This document shows, piece after piece, positions 49,167-56,867 of a DNA stretch of 64,000 nucleotides (position 1 is the first letter of the stretch; each line of letters begins with the position of its first letter). The stretch lies in contig JAILJX010000082.1 of assembly GCA_024694365.1 (NCBI GenBank), positions 1 through 64,000 on the forward strand, in the 5' to 3' direction. Origin of the DNA: Kiritimatiellia bacterium. Lineage in GTDB: Bacteria; Verrucomicrobiota; Kiritimatiellia; RFP12; UBA1067. The position numbers were made by a program, and so were the translations under genes. A model generated the notes under the pieces. That model was not told the origin of the DNA and made no database searches. It saw only the letters and a list, made by a program, of their open reading frames with translations.

Positions 49167-49195
49167 TTGACTTGGGTCCCGCAAAATAGTATACT
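49167..49195 (+). promoter_or_regulatory. tRNA-Pro promoter with -35 inside an inverted repeat
   Basis: The -35 TTGACT (49167-49172) and -10 TATACT (49190-49195) are 17 bases apart. The -35 lies exactly between GACCCA (49161-49166) and TGGGTC (49173-49178), a perfect inverted repeat. This could be an operator or the tail hairpin of kdsA. Confidence 0.7.
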
Positions 49196-49229
49196 ATTCA
49201 ATGTTTTCTTTTCGGAAAACAAGTTTCGT

Positions 49230-49306
49230 CGGAGCGTAGCGCAGTCTGGTAGCGCGTTTGGTTCGGGACCAAAAGGCCGAGGGTTCAAATCCCTCCGCTC
49301 CGACCA
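49230..49306 (+). tRNA. tRNA-Pro (anticodon CGG)
   Basis: A 77-base cloverleaf. The acceptor stem CGGAGCG (49230-49236) pairs with CGCTCCG (49296-49302), followed by A and an encoded CCA. The anticodon stem TTTGG/CCAAA holds the loop TTCGGGA with anticodon CGG. The T arm has GGTTCAAATCC. argG starts 29 bases after the CCA with no terminator between. Confidence 0.95.
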
Positions 49307-49335
49307 TTTCTATTTCAGAAAGGACAACCTGACAG

Positions 49336-50568
49336 ATGAAACTTGAAGACCTCAAGGGCAAGACGGCCGGCGTGTGCGTATCCGGCGGGCTCGATTCCAA
49401 GACGATATGCTGCGTTCTGCTTGACGCCGGAGTCAAGGTGAAGGCGTTCAGCGCGAACGTCGGCCAGCCCGACGAGAAAGACATCAACGACATCAAGAAG
49501 AAGATGGCGCCTACGGGTGTCGAGACCACGATCGTGGACGTGACGGCCGAGATGGCGGACATCTGCTTCGAGACGGTGAAGTGCCAGGCGATGTACGACG
49601 GCGGATACTGGAATTCCACCGGCATCGCGCGCGCAGTCACGGTGCAGAAGCTTCTCCCCGCCATGAAGAAAGCGGGCTGCACGGTGCTGGTGCACGGCGC
49701 TACGGGCCGCGGCAACGACCAGATGCGTTTCGAGCGCTACACCAATGTCATGGATCCAAAATTCGGCGTCTACGCGCCCTGGCGCGACGAGGAGCTGCTA
49801 AAGAAGTTCCCGGGCCGCACGCAGATGGTGGAGTTCCTCGCAAAGCGCGGCATCACGGCGTTCGCCGGAACGAAGAAGAAATATTCCACCGACGCGAACC
49901 TTGCGGGCCTCTCGCACGAGGCGGAGGATCTCGAGTCGATGGAGACGTCGATGAGAATCGTCAAGCCCACCATGGGCGTATGGCCCGACAAGGCCCCCAA
50001 CAAGGTCGAGAAGGTCGTCCTATCGTTCGTCAAGGGCCGCTGCGTCGCCGTCAACGGCAAGAAGATGACGCCTTACGAAGTCATGCTCGAGCTTAACAGG
50101 ACGGGCGGCAGGAACGGTATCGGCATGAAGCATGCGCTCGAGAACCGCATCATCGGCACGAAGAGCCGCGGAGTCTACGAAGCGCCCGGCATGGAAGTCC
50201 TTTCGTGGGGCCTCAAATACATCTACGAGGGAATAATGGACCGCCGCTCGACGAAGCTGTTCAACGAGCTTTCCAAACTCGTGAGCGACCAGATCTACGA
50301 CGGCCGCTGGTTCGATCCCGCGACGGCGGCGGCTCGCGCGGCGATACAGGTCTGGGCCGACAAGGCGACTGCGGAGGTGACGCTCGGGCTCTACAAGGGC
50401 AACATCTTCTTCGAGTCTCTCAAGGGGCTCAAGGCGACGATATACAACGAGGCCGACAGTTCGATGGAGGCGTCGGACGGGCTCAATCCGCACAGCTCCC
50501 AGGGATTCGCCGAAATCCAGTCGGTCGAGGCGAAGATGCTGGCCAAGTCGGGGCAGATCAAGGCATAA
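49336..50568 (+). CDS. argG: Argininosuccinate synthase
   Basis: A 410-residue enzyme joining citrulline and aspartate with ATP in arginine synthesis. The ATP-binding loop is VSGGLDSKT, with SK where most have TS. Sequence such as NVGQPDEKDINDIKKKMAPTG, GRGNDQMRFERY, STDANLAGLSHEAEDLE, TGGRNGIGMKHALENRIIGTKSRGVYEAPGM fits the E. coli-type branch. The Shine-Dalgarno is AAAGGA. The gene lies just behind tRNA-Pro, whose transcript may continue into it, and its TAA overlaps the grpE ATG as TAATG. Confidence 0.93.
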   Translation: MKLEDLKGKTAGVCVSGGLDSKTICCVLLDAGVKVKAFSANVGQPDEKDINDIKKKMAPTGVETTIVDVTAEMADICFETVKCQAMYDGGYWNSTGIARAVTVQKLLPAMKKAGCTVLVHGATGRGNDQMRFERYTNVMDPKFGVYAPWRDEELLKKFPGRTQMVEFLAKRGITAFAGTKKKYSTDANLAGLSHEAEDLESMETSMRIVKPTMGVWPDKAPNKVEKVVLSFVKGRCVAVNGKKMTPYEVMLELNRTGGRNGIGMKHALENRIIGTKSRGVYEAPGMEVLSWGLKYIYEGIMDRRSTKLFNELSKLVSDQIYDGRWFDPATAAARAAIQVWADKATAEVTLGLYKGNIFFESLKGLKATIYNEADSSMEASDGLNPHSSQGFAEIQSVEAKMLAKSGQIKA

Positions 50569-51200
50569 TGAGATTTTGGCGCAAGAGAAAAAGCATGGCA
50601 GAAGAAAAGAATGACAAAGAGGCGGAGACGCCCGAAGAGACGGCTGCGGAGGGGCAGCCTGCTCCGCAGGAAGAGGCTGCGCCTGAAGAAGGCGCTGCCG
50701 GGGAGTGCGCAGAGGAATCGGCCGAGCCGGCGGCGGAGACGCCTGCCGAGCCGGACTGGAAAGACCAGTATGCGCGCGTTCTCGCCGATTTCGACAATTT
50801 CAAAAAGCGCACCGCCCGCGACCGCGAAGACACATACCGCTATGCGGAGGCTGAAATCCTCAAGGATGTGCTGCCTGTCGTGGACAATCTCGCACTTGCG
50901 CTCGCCAACGCGAAAGATCCCGGGGACGAGTTTGTCAAGGGCGTGCAACTCGTTTACGACACGTTCCTCGCGATGCTCAAGGATCACGGCGCGGAGCCTT
51001 TCGATTCGGTCGGCGAAGCGCTCGACACGGAGAGGATGGAGGCCATAGCGCATCTCCCGTCGGCCGATGTCGAGGAGGGGAAGGTTTCGATAGAATCAAA
51101 GCGCGGATGGATGCTGAAAGGCAAGGTTCTGAGGGCGGCGCAGGTCGTCGTGTCCGCGGGCAGGCCCGGCGGTGCGGAAGAGCCGGCGAAAGAAGGCTGA
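50568..51200 (+). CDS. grpE: GrpE nucleotide-exchange factor
   Basis: A 210-residue cochaperone that releases ADP from DnaK. After a basic start and an acidic Glu/Ala/Pro-rich region (residues about 10-60), the coiled coil and core follow: YARVLADFDNFKKRTARDREDTYRYAEAEILKDVLPVVDNLALAL, KGVQLVYDTFLAMLKDHG and LPSADVEEGKVSIESKRGWMLKGKVLRAAQVVVS. The ATG at 50568 overlaps the argG stop codon; ATG 50595 is an alternative. No CIRCE-type heat-shock operator is visible upstream. dnaJ follows directly; dnaK is not in the window. Confidence 0.93.
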   Translation: MRFWRKRKSMAEEKNDKEAETPEETAAEGQPAPQEEAAPEEGAAGECAEESAEPAAETPAEPDWKDQYARVLADFDNFKKRTARDREDTYRYAEAEILKDVLPVVDNLALALANAKDPGDEFVKGVQLVYDTFLAMLKDHGAEPFDSVGEALDTERMEAIAHLPSADVEEGKVSIESKRGWMLKGKVLRAAQVVVSAGRPGGAEEPAKEG

Positions 51201-51201
51201 G

Positions 51202-52389
51202 ATGGCTGAAAAGCGCGACTATTACGAGGTTCTGGGGGTCTCTAAGACTGCGACGGCGGACGAGATAAAGTCTGCCTACCGCAAGCTTGCGATGAAGTAC
51301 CATCCCGACCGCAATCCGGGAGACAAGGCGGCCGAGGAGAAATTCAAGGAGGCCGCGGAGGCCTACGACGTCCTTCACGATCCCGGCAAGCGTCAGCGTT
51401 ACGACCAGTTCGGCCACGCCGGAATGGGCGGAGGCGCCGGCTTCGGGGGCGGCGGCATGAACATGGAGGACATATTCTCCATGTTCGGCGACATTTTCGG
51501 CGGACGCGGCGGCGGCGGAGGCGGCGGTTTCGGTGGCTTCGAGCAGTTCTTCGGCGGCGGCGGACGCAGGCAGAGGAACGATCCGAACGGTCCGCAGCGC
51601 GGCGAAGACATGACTTTCCGTCTGGACATCGAATTCGACGAGGCGATTTTCGGGAGCGAGAGGACAATCGACATAACGCTTCCCTCGGAATGCCCGGAAT
51701 GCCACGGAACGGGGGCCGCCGCAGGCTCAAGACGCGTGACTTGCCACACGTGCAACGGACGCGGACAGGTCATCGGCGGAGGCGGTTTCTTCCAGGTCCG
51801 CCAGACCTGCCCTACGTGCGGCGGCGAGGGCTCTGTGGTCGAAAGACCTTGCCGCGCGTGCCGCGGAACTGGGCATGTTTCCACGCCGCGCAAGATAAAG
51901 CTCAACATCCCGGCGGGAATCGACGACGGTTCCCGCCTGAGACTCGCCGGCAAGGGTGGCGGCGGCGTGAGAGGCGGAGAGAACGGGGATCTCTACGTCC
52001 TCATCGGAATACGCGAGAGCGACATTTTCGACCGTGACGGGCAGGAGCTTGGGGTCGACATACCCGTTTCGCCTGTCTTGGCGGCTCTTGGCGGCACCGT
52101 GGAGGTCCCGACTCCGGACGGCGCGGCTACGTTGAAGATACCGGCCGGAACGCCGAACGGCAAGCTGTTCCGCCTCAGGGGGAAGGGCGTCCCGTCGCTT
52201 CGCGGAGGCTCTCCCGGCGATCTTACCGCGCGCGTCGTGTTTGAGGTCCCGGATCGGCTTGACAGGCGCCAGCGCGAGGCGCTGGAGGACTTCCAGCGAT
52301 TGGCGACCGAGAAGAATTTCCCCGAGGCCCAGCGTTTCGCGCAGAAGGCGCGCGTATTCTACTCGCACAAGGAGAAGTTGGGCAAGTAG
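51202..52389 (+). CDS. dnaJ: Chaperone DnaJ
   Basis: A 395-residue class I J-protein that stimulates DnaK. The J domain (residues about 5-72) has HPD at 34-36. A Gly/Phe-rich region follows, with DIFGGRGG runs. The zinc domain has four C-x2-C-x-G-x-G repeats: CPECHGTG, CHTCNGRG, CPTCGGEG and CRACRGTG. The C-terminal substrate-binding domains complete normal length. It starts 1 base after the grpE stop codon. A tRNA-Leu gene begins 15 bases after its own stop. Confidence 0.96.
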   Translation: MAEKRDYYEVLGVSKTATADEIKSAYRKLAMKYHPDRNPGDKAAEEKFKEAAEAYDVLHDPGKRQRYDQFGHAGMGGGAGFGGGGMNMEDIFSMFGDIFGGRGGGGGGGFGGFEQFFGGGGRRQRNDPNGPQRGEDMTFRLDIEFDEAIFGSERTIDITLPSECPECHGTGAAAGSRRVTCHTCNGRGQVIGGGGFFQVRQTCPTCGGEGSVVERPCRACRGTGHVSTPRKIKLNIPAGIDDGSRLRLAGKGGGGVRGGENGDLYVLIGIRESDIFDRDGQELGVDIPVSPVLAALGGTVEVPTPDGAATLKIPAGTPNGKLFRLRGKGVPSLRGGSPGDLTARVVFEVPDRLDRRQREALEDFQRLATEKNFPEAQRFAQKARVFYSHKEKLGK

Positions 52390-52404
52390 GTTGGTTTTTC
52401 CGCC

Positions 52405-52486
52405 GCGCCCGTGGTGGAATGGCAGACACGGTGGATTTAGGTTCCACTGCTTCGGCATGGGGGTTCGAGTCCCTCCGGGCGCACCA
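52405..52486 (+). tRNA. tRNA-Leu (anticodon TAG)
   Basis: An 82-base class II tRNA with a long variable arm. Acceptor GCGCCCG (52405-52411) pairs with CGGGCGC (52476-52482), then A and an encoded CCA to 52486. The anticodon stem GTGGA/TCCAC holds TTTAGGT with anticodon TAG. No separate promoter is evident, so it is probably processed from the dnaJ transcript. Confidence 0.95.
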
Positions 52487-52500
52487 ACTCCGGAATTTTT

Positions 52501-52508
52501 GGTATAAT
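52501..52508 (+). promoter_or_regulatory. Extended -10 TTTGGTATAAT, six bases before ATG
   Basis: TATAAT at 52503-52508 lies only 16 bases after the tRNA-Leu CCA end. ATG 52515 follows after 6 bases without a Shine-Dalgarno. Any -35 element would fall inside the tRNA gene. Confidence 0.75.
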
Positions 52509-52514
52509 ATGCGC

Positions 52515-53390
52515 ATGAAAATTTCCGGTACTATCACGGCGATGATCACTCCGTTCGACAAGGTCGGCGAAGTTGACTACGGCCGTTTGAGGGCGATCGT
52601 CGATGGACAGGTCGCGGGTGGAGTCGAGGGCATATGCGCTGTAGGGACCAGCGGCGAGTCCCCGACCCTGACGCACGAAGAGCATCACAGGGTGATCGAA
52701 AAGACCATCGAGTTCGCCGGAGGAAAGGTTCTGGTGGTCGCCGGGACGGGGGCGAATTCCACCGCCGAGGCCGTATCGCTCACAAAGGCCGCCATTTCTA
52801 TGGGCGGCGCGGACGCGTCGCTGCAGGTGACGCCGTACTACAACAAGCCCAATCCCGAGGGGCTCTACCGCCATTTCATGACAGTCGCCGACCTTGGCCT
52901 TCCTGTGATACTGTACAATGTACCCGGAAGGGCGGGCAAGGAGATACCCGTGGATGTGGTCGCGCGCCTTGCGAAGCATCCGAACGTCGTCGCGATCAAG
53001 GAGGCGGCGGGTTCCGTCGAGAGGGTTAGCGCGATAAGGCGCCTGGCCCCGGACTTTACGGTCCTGTCGGGCGACGATTCCTTGACGGTGCCCATGATTT
53101 CCGTCGGGGCGTCGGGCGTCATATCCGTCGCCTCGAACGTGATCCCCCGGGAGATGGGCGACATGGTGAGGGCGGCGCTCGCGGGAGACTTCAAAACCGC
53201 GCGTGCGATGCACGAGAAATGGTACCCTCTCTTCCATGACCTTTTCATCGACACCAATCCTGTGATGGTCAAGGAGGCGCTTGCGCTCATGGGCAGGATC
53301 GAGCGCGCGTTCCGCCTGCCTCTCTGCGAGACGACGGATGCGAACCTTGCGAAGATCCGTGCGACGCTGGTGTCGCTTGGCCTCCTGTGA
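52515..53390 (+). CDS. dapA: 4-hydroxy-tetrahydrodipicolinate synthase
   Basis: A 291-residue enzyme condensing pyruvate and aspartate semialdehyde for lysine and diaminopimelate. The Schiff-base lysine is Lys162 in VVAIKEAAG. Other motifs are AVGTSGESPTLTHEEHH, VTPYYNKPNPEGLYRHF, LPVILYNVPGRAG and VLSGDDSLTVPMISVGASGVISVASN. ATG 52515 best fits the promoter; an in-frame ATG at 52509 directly abuts the -10 box and is less likely. ispF follows after 13 bases. Confidence 0.94.
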   Translation: MKISGTITAMITPFDKVGEVDYGRLRAIVDGQVAGGVEGICAVGTSGESPTLTHEEHHRVIEKTIEFAGGKVLVVAGTGANSTAEAVSLTKAAISMGGADASLQVTPYYNKPNPEGLYRHFMTVADLGLPVILYNVPGRAGKEIPVDVVARLAKHPNVVAIKEAAGSVERVSAIRRLAPDFTVLSGDDSLTVPMISVGASGVISVASNVIPREMGDMVRAALAGDFKTARAMHEKWYPLFHDLFIDTNPVMVKEALALMGRIERAFRLPLCETTDANLAKIRATLVSLGLL

Positions 53391-53403
53391 CGGAGGGTTC
53401 GCG

Positions 53404-53877
53404 ATGCGCATAGGTCTGGGCTACGATTCGCACGTCTTTTCGGACGATCCGGAGCGTCCGCTGGTCCTCGCCGGCGTCACTATACCCGGCTCGCCGGGGC
53501 TTGCGGCGCATTCCGACGGAGACGCCGTCATACATGCGGTCATAGACGCCCTCTTCGGGGCTGCGGCTCTGGGAGACATCGGCTCGCACTTTCCGGACAC
53601 GGATGAGCGATGGAAGGGCGCCGATTCGGCCGAGCTTCTCGCCTCGGCGATGGACGATGTGCGCGATGCGGGGCATGAGCTGGAGAACGTCGACATAACC
53701 GTAATATGCGAAAAGCCGAAGCTGAGACCCCACGTCCAGGCGATGCGCGAGAGCCTTGCGGACATAATGGGCGTCGACGTGTCGCAGATTTCCGTAAAAG
53801 GAAAGACGAATGAAAAGATGGACGACGTGGGCGCGGGACGGGGAATCGCCGTGCATGCCGCCGTTCTCGTGGAGTGA
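53404..53877 (+). CDS. ispF: 2-C-methyl-D-erythritol 2,4-cyclodiphosphate synthase
   Basis: A 157-residue enzyme of the MEP isoprenoid pathway. Metal-binding and signature residues appear in GLGYDSHVF (D-x-H), AHSDGDAVIHAVIDALFGAAALGDIGSHFPDTD and VKGKTNEKMDDVGAGRGIAVHA. Full length. It lies between dapA and an oxidoreductase gene, whose GTG start overlaps its TGA (GTGA). Confidence 0.95.
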   Translation: MRIGLGYDSHVFSDDPERPLVLAGVTIPGSPGLAAHSDGDAVIHAVIDALFGAAALGDIGSHFPDTDERWKGADSAELLASAMDDVRDAGHELENVDITVICEKPKLRPHVQAMRESLADIMGVDVSQISVKGKTNEKMDDVGAGRGIAVHAAVLVE

Positions 53878-55190
53878 AAATGGACATCGAAAAAACATTC
53901 GCTCTTCTCAATGAGACGGAGCCGCTCAAGATTTCCACAAGCCGCGAAATTACAGTCGCGGTCATGGGCGCAGGTTCGCGCGGAAACGAATACCCGGAAT
54001 ACGGCAAACTCTTTCCCGGGACTCTCAGAGTGGTCGCCGTGTCGGACATACTCAAGTCGCGCCGCGAGGCGATGGCCGAGAAGTGGAGCATACCCGCAGA
54101 CCGCGTATTCGGCGACTACCGCGAAATGCTGGAGGCCGGCAGGGGCGGCAAGCTCGCCGACATCCTTCTCATCGCGCTTCCCGACGATCTGCATTACGAG
54201 CCCGCCATGGAGGCGATGCGCCAGGGATACGACATACTTCTGGAAAAGCCGATGGCGCAGAGCGAAAAGGAATGCCGCGATCTCGCCCGGCGCCAGCGCG
54301 AGACGGGCGTGATGGTCGCCGTTGGGCATGTTCTCAGGTATTCGCCGTATTTCAGGGCGCTCAAGAAGGCGATCGATTCCGGGCTTGTAGGCGAGCTCGT
54401 GAACATCCAGCATCAGGAGCCTGTCATGTACGCGCACATGGCCCATTCGTTTGTGCGCGGGAACTGGCACGACGGCAAGGCCACGACGCCGATGATAGTC
54501 GCGAAAAGCTGCCACGATCTGGATATTCTCAAATGGCTGGCGGGAAGGCGGTGCGTACGGGTGTCGGCCGAGGGCGGGATCGCGCTCTTCCGCGCGGACA
54601 AGGCCCCTGCGGGGGCTCCCGAAAGATGCACGGACGGCTGTCCGCACGAGAAGGATTGTCCGTACTCGGCGATAGACATCTACGAAAGGAAGCGCTGGTT
54701 CCTCTATGTCTTCGACCTGAAGAGGGATTGCCCTGCGGAGGAGATACTCGAGCGGCTGCGCACGACGGATTACGGGCGCTGCGCATACAGGATGGACAAC
54801 GATCAGCCCGATCACATCGTCGTCACGCTGCTTTTCGAGGGAGGCGTCACGGCGAGCTTCTCGCTCGATGCATTCACTCCATGGGGCGGAAGGCGCACGC
54901 GGGTGATGGGTACCGAGGGGTACATCGAAGGCGACGGCAAGACGTTCACTCTGCACAGGTTCCGCACGGGCGAGGCGCGCGAATGGAGCTATGCGCCCCC
55001 CGAAGGAGGGAACTACAGGGACAGCGGACACGCCGGCGGCGATCTTGCGCTCATCCGGGATTTCCTCCGAGCCGTGGACACGCGGGATTTCTCCCTGCTT
55101 TCATCCAGCATCGAGGCGAGCGTCGAAAGCCATGTCATGGGCTTTGCGTGCGAAAGAAGCCGGCTGTCCGGAACGAAGGAGGATGTGTGA
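53874..55190 (+). CDS. Gfo/Idh/MocA family oxidoreductase with Cys cluster
   Basis: A 438-residue NAD(P)-dependent oxidoreductase and close paralogue of the gene at 46172. The Rossmann motif is VAVMGAGSRGNEYPEYG and the catalytic EKP is in ILLEKPMAQ. GHVLRYSPYFRALKKAID, RGNWHD, SCHDLDILKWLAG and the cysteine insert ERCTDGCPHEKDCPYSA line up with the paralogue. About 30 residues precede the Rossmann fold. The substrate is unknown, probably a sugar or cyclitol derivative. GTG 53874 overlaps the ispF stop; ATG 53880 is an alternative. The next gene starts 17 bases after its stop. Confidence 0.88.
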   Translation: MKMDIEKTFALLNETEPLKISTSREITVAVMGAGSRGNEYPEYGKLFPGTLRVVAVSDILKSRREAMAEKWSIPADRVFGDYREMLEAGRGGKLADILLIALPDDLHYEPAMEAMRQGYDILLEKPMAQSEKECRDLARRQRETGVMVAVGHVLRYSPYFRALKKAIDSGLVGELVNIQHQEPVMYAHMAHSFVRGNWHDGKATTPMIVAKSCHDLDILKWLAGRRCVRVSAEGGIALFRADKAPAGAPERCTDGCPHEKDCPYSAIDIYERKRWFLYVFDLKRDCPAEEILERLRTTDYGRCAYRMDNDQPDHIVVTLLFEGGVTASFSLDAFTPWGGRRTRVMGTEGYIEGDGKTFTLHRFRTGEAREWSYAPPEGGNYRDSGHAGGDLALIRDFLRAVDTRDFSLLSSSIEASVESHVMGFACERSRLSGTKEDV

Positions 55191-55207
55191 CGCAGGAGGA
55201 GCCCGGA

Positions 55208-55708
55208 ATGGAAGCTCCGGCGCCCAGGAGATGGTGCGTGCTGCACGTCAAGCCGCGCACCGAGAAGAAGATGGCCGCGTTTCTGCGCCATGACAGGCTT
55301 TGGCACCATCTGCCGCTGGTCGTGAAGGTGAAGAAGGTGCAGCGCAGAAAGGTCCGCACCGAGCTTCCGCTTTTCCCCGGATACGTTTTCGCGAAACTGA
55401 ATCCGTCGGACAGGATTGCGATGCTCAAGACGAATCTTGTGGTGCACACCATGTCCGTGGCCGATCCGCGCGCTCTGATACACGAGCTCAGGCAGATCGA
55501 GCATGCAGGGAGAGGCGATGCCGCGGATATCCGCAGGGCGCCGGTTTTCCGCGAGGGTGACCATGTCAGAATAGTCTACGGACCGATGCGCGGCACCGAA
55601 GGATATCTCAAGCGCGATCACGGGGGGGCGAAAATCGTGCTCAACGTCATGATGCTGAACCAGGCCGTTGAGATTTCGGTGGATCCGGGGGACTGCGAAA
55701 AGATTTGA
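55208..55708 (+). CDS. NusG/RfaH-like specialised transcription factor
   Basis: A 166-residue NusG paralogue. The NGN domain (residues about 6-95: WCVLHVKPRTEKKMAAFL, ELPLFPGYVFAKLNPSDR) is followed by a linker and a KOW motif (VFREGDHVRIVYGPMRGTEGYL). Proteins of this type ride on RNA polymerase and promote elongation of particular, often polysaccharide or LPS, operons. The LPGYVF-like segment and position next to the lpt operon suggest an RfaH-like role. ATG 55208 is chosen for the AGGAGG eight bases before it; a GTG at 55187 overlapping the previous stop is possible. Confidence 0.8.
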   Translation: MEAPAPRRWCVLHVKPRTEKKMAAFLRHDRLWHHLPLVVKVKKVQRRKVRTELPLFPGYVFAKLNPSDRIAMLKTNLVVHTMSVADPRALIHELRQIEHAGRGDAADIRRAPVFREGDHVRIVYGPMRGTEGYLKRDHGGAKIVLNVMMLNQAVEISVDPGDCEKI

Positions 55709-55766
55709 ATCCGCGCCGGCGATTGAAAGAACTTGCATTTGAACCGCCAAATCCGTTGGATATTTT

Positions 55767-55774
55767 GATATAAT
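55767..55774 (+). promoter_or_regulatory. Extended -10 TTTGATATAAT, seven bases before ATG
   Basis: TATAAT at 55769-55774, then 7 bases to ATG 55782; no Shine-Dalgarno. This heads the lpt-hpf-pts operon. Confidence 0.75.
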
Positions 55775-55781
55775 ATGCGGC

Positions 55782-56318
55782 ATGAGGAAAGTCGCAAAAG
55801 AACTTGTGCCGCTCTTTCTGCTCCTGTGCGGAATCACAGGACAGGCTGCGCTTCCTGCGACCGTGGAGGCGGTCGCGGCCGATGAACGCCTCGAAGGGTG
55901 GGCGCGCGACGAGGAGCGGCTGCGGAAAGCGTATTCCGACAGCCTCGGCGCGATCGACGCCCCCGCCCACGGGATCGTGGTCCCGGTCGAAGCCTATCCG
56001 GACGGCTCGGCCAAGATTTCCGCTACGGCGGGGAAGGCGCAGTTCTTCAGCGACAGCGGGCTTGTATGGTGCGGAGACGTGACGGTCAGGGAGTTTGAGC
56101 GCGACGGGTCGGTGAAGGCCGCGTTCAAGGCTGACGGCTGCATCGTCGACCGCAAGACGCGGAGCGGATGGCTGGAGGGGAGGGCTCGCGGAGAGATGGA
56201 TGGAACCGTCATCTCCGGGGTCGGCATATATGTATCGTTTCCCGATGAATACGTGAGAGTCTCCTCAGATGTCGAGATAGTGTCCGAGAAATTCAAATTC
56301 GAAGGGGTGAAACTGTGA
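55782..56318 (+). CDS. LptC-like LPS-export protein
   Basis: A 178-residue protein with an N-terminal hydrophobic segment (LVPLFLLLCGITGQAAL) and beta-rich remainder (GKAQFFSDSGLVWCGDVTVREFERDGSVKAAFKADGCIVDRK). Position immediately before lptA and lptB, and the jelly-roll strand pattern, identify it as LptC-like: it would carry LPS from the LptB2FG transporter to LptA. Direct sequence similarity is weak by eye, as is usual for LptC. Its TGA overlaps the lptA GTG start. Promoter is leaderless-type. Confidence 0.6.
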   Translation: MRKVAKELVPLFLLLCGITGQAALPATVEAVAADERLEGWARDEERLRKAYSDSLGAIDAPAHGIVVPVEAYPDGSAKISATAGKAQFFSDSGLVWCGDVTVREFERDGSVKAAFKADGCIVDRKTRSGWLEGRARGEMDGTVISGVGIYVSFPDEYVRVSSDVEIVSEKFKFEGVKL

Positions 56319-56860
56319 AAAAGCTCATGTCGATGCTTCTAGCGGCCGTCGCGGTCGCGTCTGTCGCCGATTCCGCGTCCGAGTTCGCCTTTCCGTCCGC
56401 AAAGGACGGCAAGGACGGGCCGCGCACGGTCAAGGTGACGAGCGAAAGGGCGAGTTATCTGAGGAAGGACGGGGTCATCGCGTTCGCCGGCAACGTGAAG
56501 GTCGACGACATCGAATTCAAGATGCATGCGGACGAGGTGTTTCTTTTCCTTCAGGGGACGAACGATCTCAGGCGCGTCGTGGCGATAGGCAATGTCGCGG
56601 TCACGAACGGCCTCAGATGCGGTTCGTGCGCGAAGGCGACGTACAACAGGGAGCTCGCGAAGGTCGTCATGCACGGCGATGCGGAGAAAGGGATCGCGGC
56701 GAGGCTGGAGGACAACGGCAAGCACAGGAGTTCCGTGGAGGGGCGCAAGATAACTTTCTGGATCGACACCGAGCAGGTCGAGGTCGAGCAGTCCACGGTG
56801 ACGGTAGATGCGGGCGGCGCGGGCGGAGCGGACGGGCTCAAAAAACTGATGGAGAAGTGA
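56315..56860 (+). CDS. lptA: LptA-like periplasmic LPS bridge protein
   Basis: A 181-residue OstA/LptA-domain protein with a signal peptide (LMSMLLAAVAVASVADSA). The domain shows VKVTSERASYLRKDGVIAFAGNVKVDDIEFKMHADEVFLFL, VVAIGNVAVTNG and ATYNRELAKVVMHGDAEKGI, the typical repeated strand pattern around GNV and A-x-Y. It would polymerise as a periplasmic bridge carrying LPS. GTG start in a GTGA overlap with the LptC-like gene; lptB follows after 7 bases. Confidence 0.8.
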   Translation: MKKLMSMLLAAVAVASVADSASEFAFPSAKDGKDGPRTVKVTSERASYLRKDGVIAFAGNVKVDDIEFKMHADEVFLFLQGTNDLRRVVAIGNVAVTNGLRCGSCAKATYNRELAKVVMHGDAEKGIAARLEDNGKHRSSVEGRKITFWIDTEQVEVEQSTVTVDAGGAGGADGLKKLMEK

Positions 56861-56867
56861 TTTCAAG

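Noticed and set aside
49154-49200. ArgR operator upstream of argG
   Set aside because: TGAAT and ATTCA half-sites exist, but they are about 40 bases apart, not arranged as an 18-base ARG box.
52419-52508. Upstream extension of the dapA frame
   Set aside because: It would run through the tRNA-Leu gene and the promoter.
54083-55207. Upstream extension of the NusG-like frame
   Set aside because: The extension lies within the oxidoreductase gene in another frame; NusG similarity begins only after 55208, where a strong AGGAGG is present.
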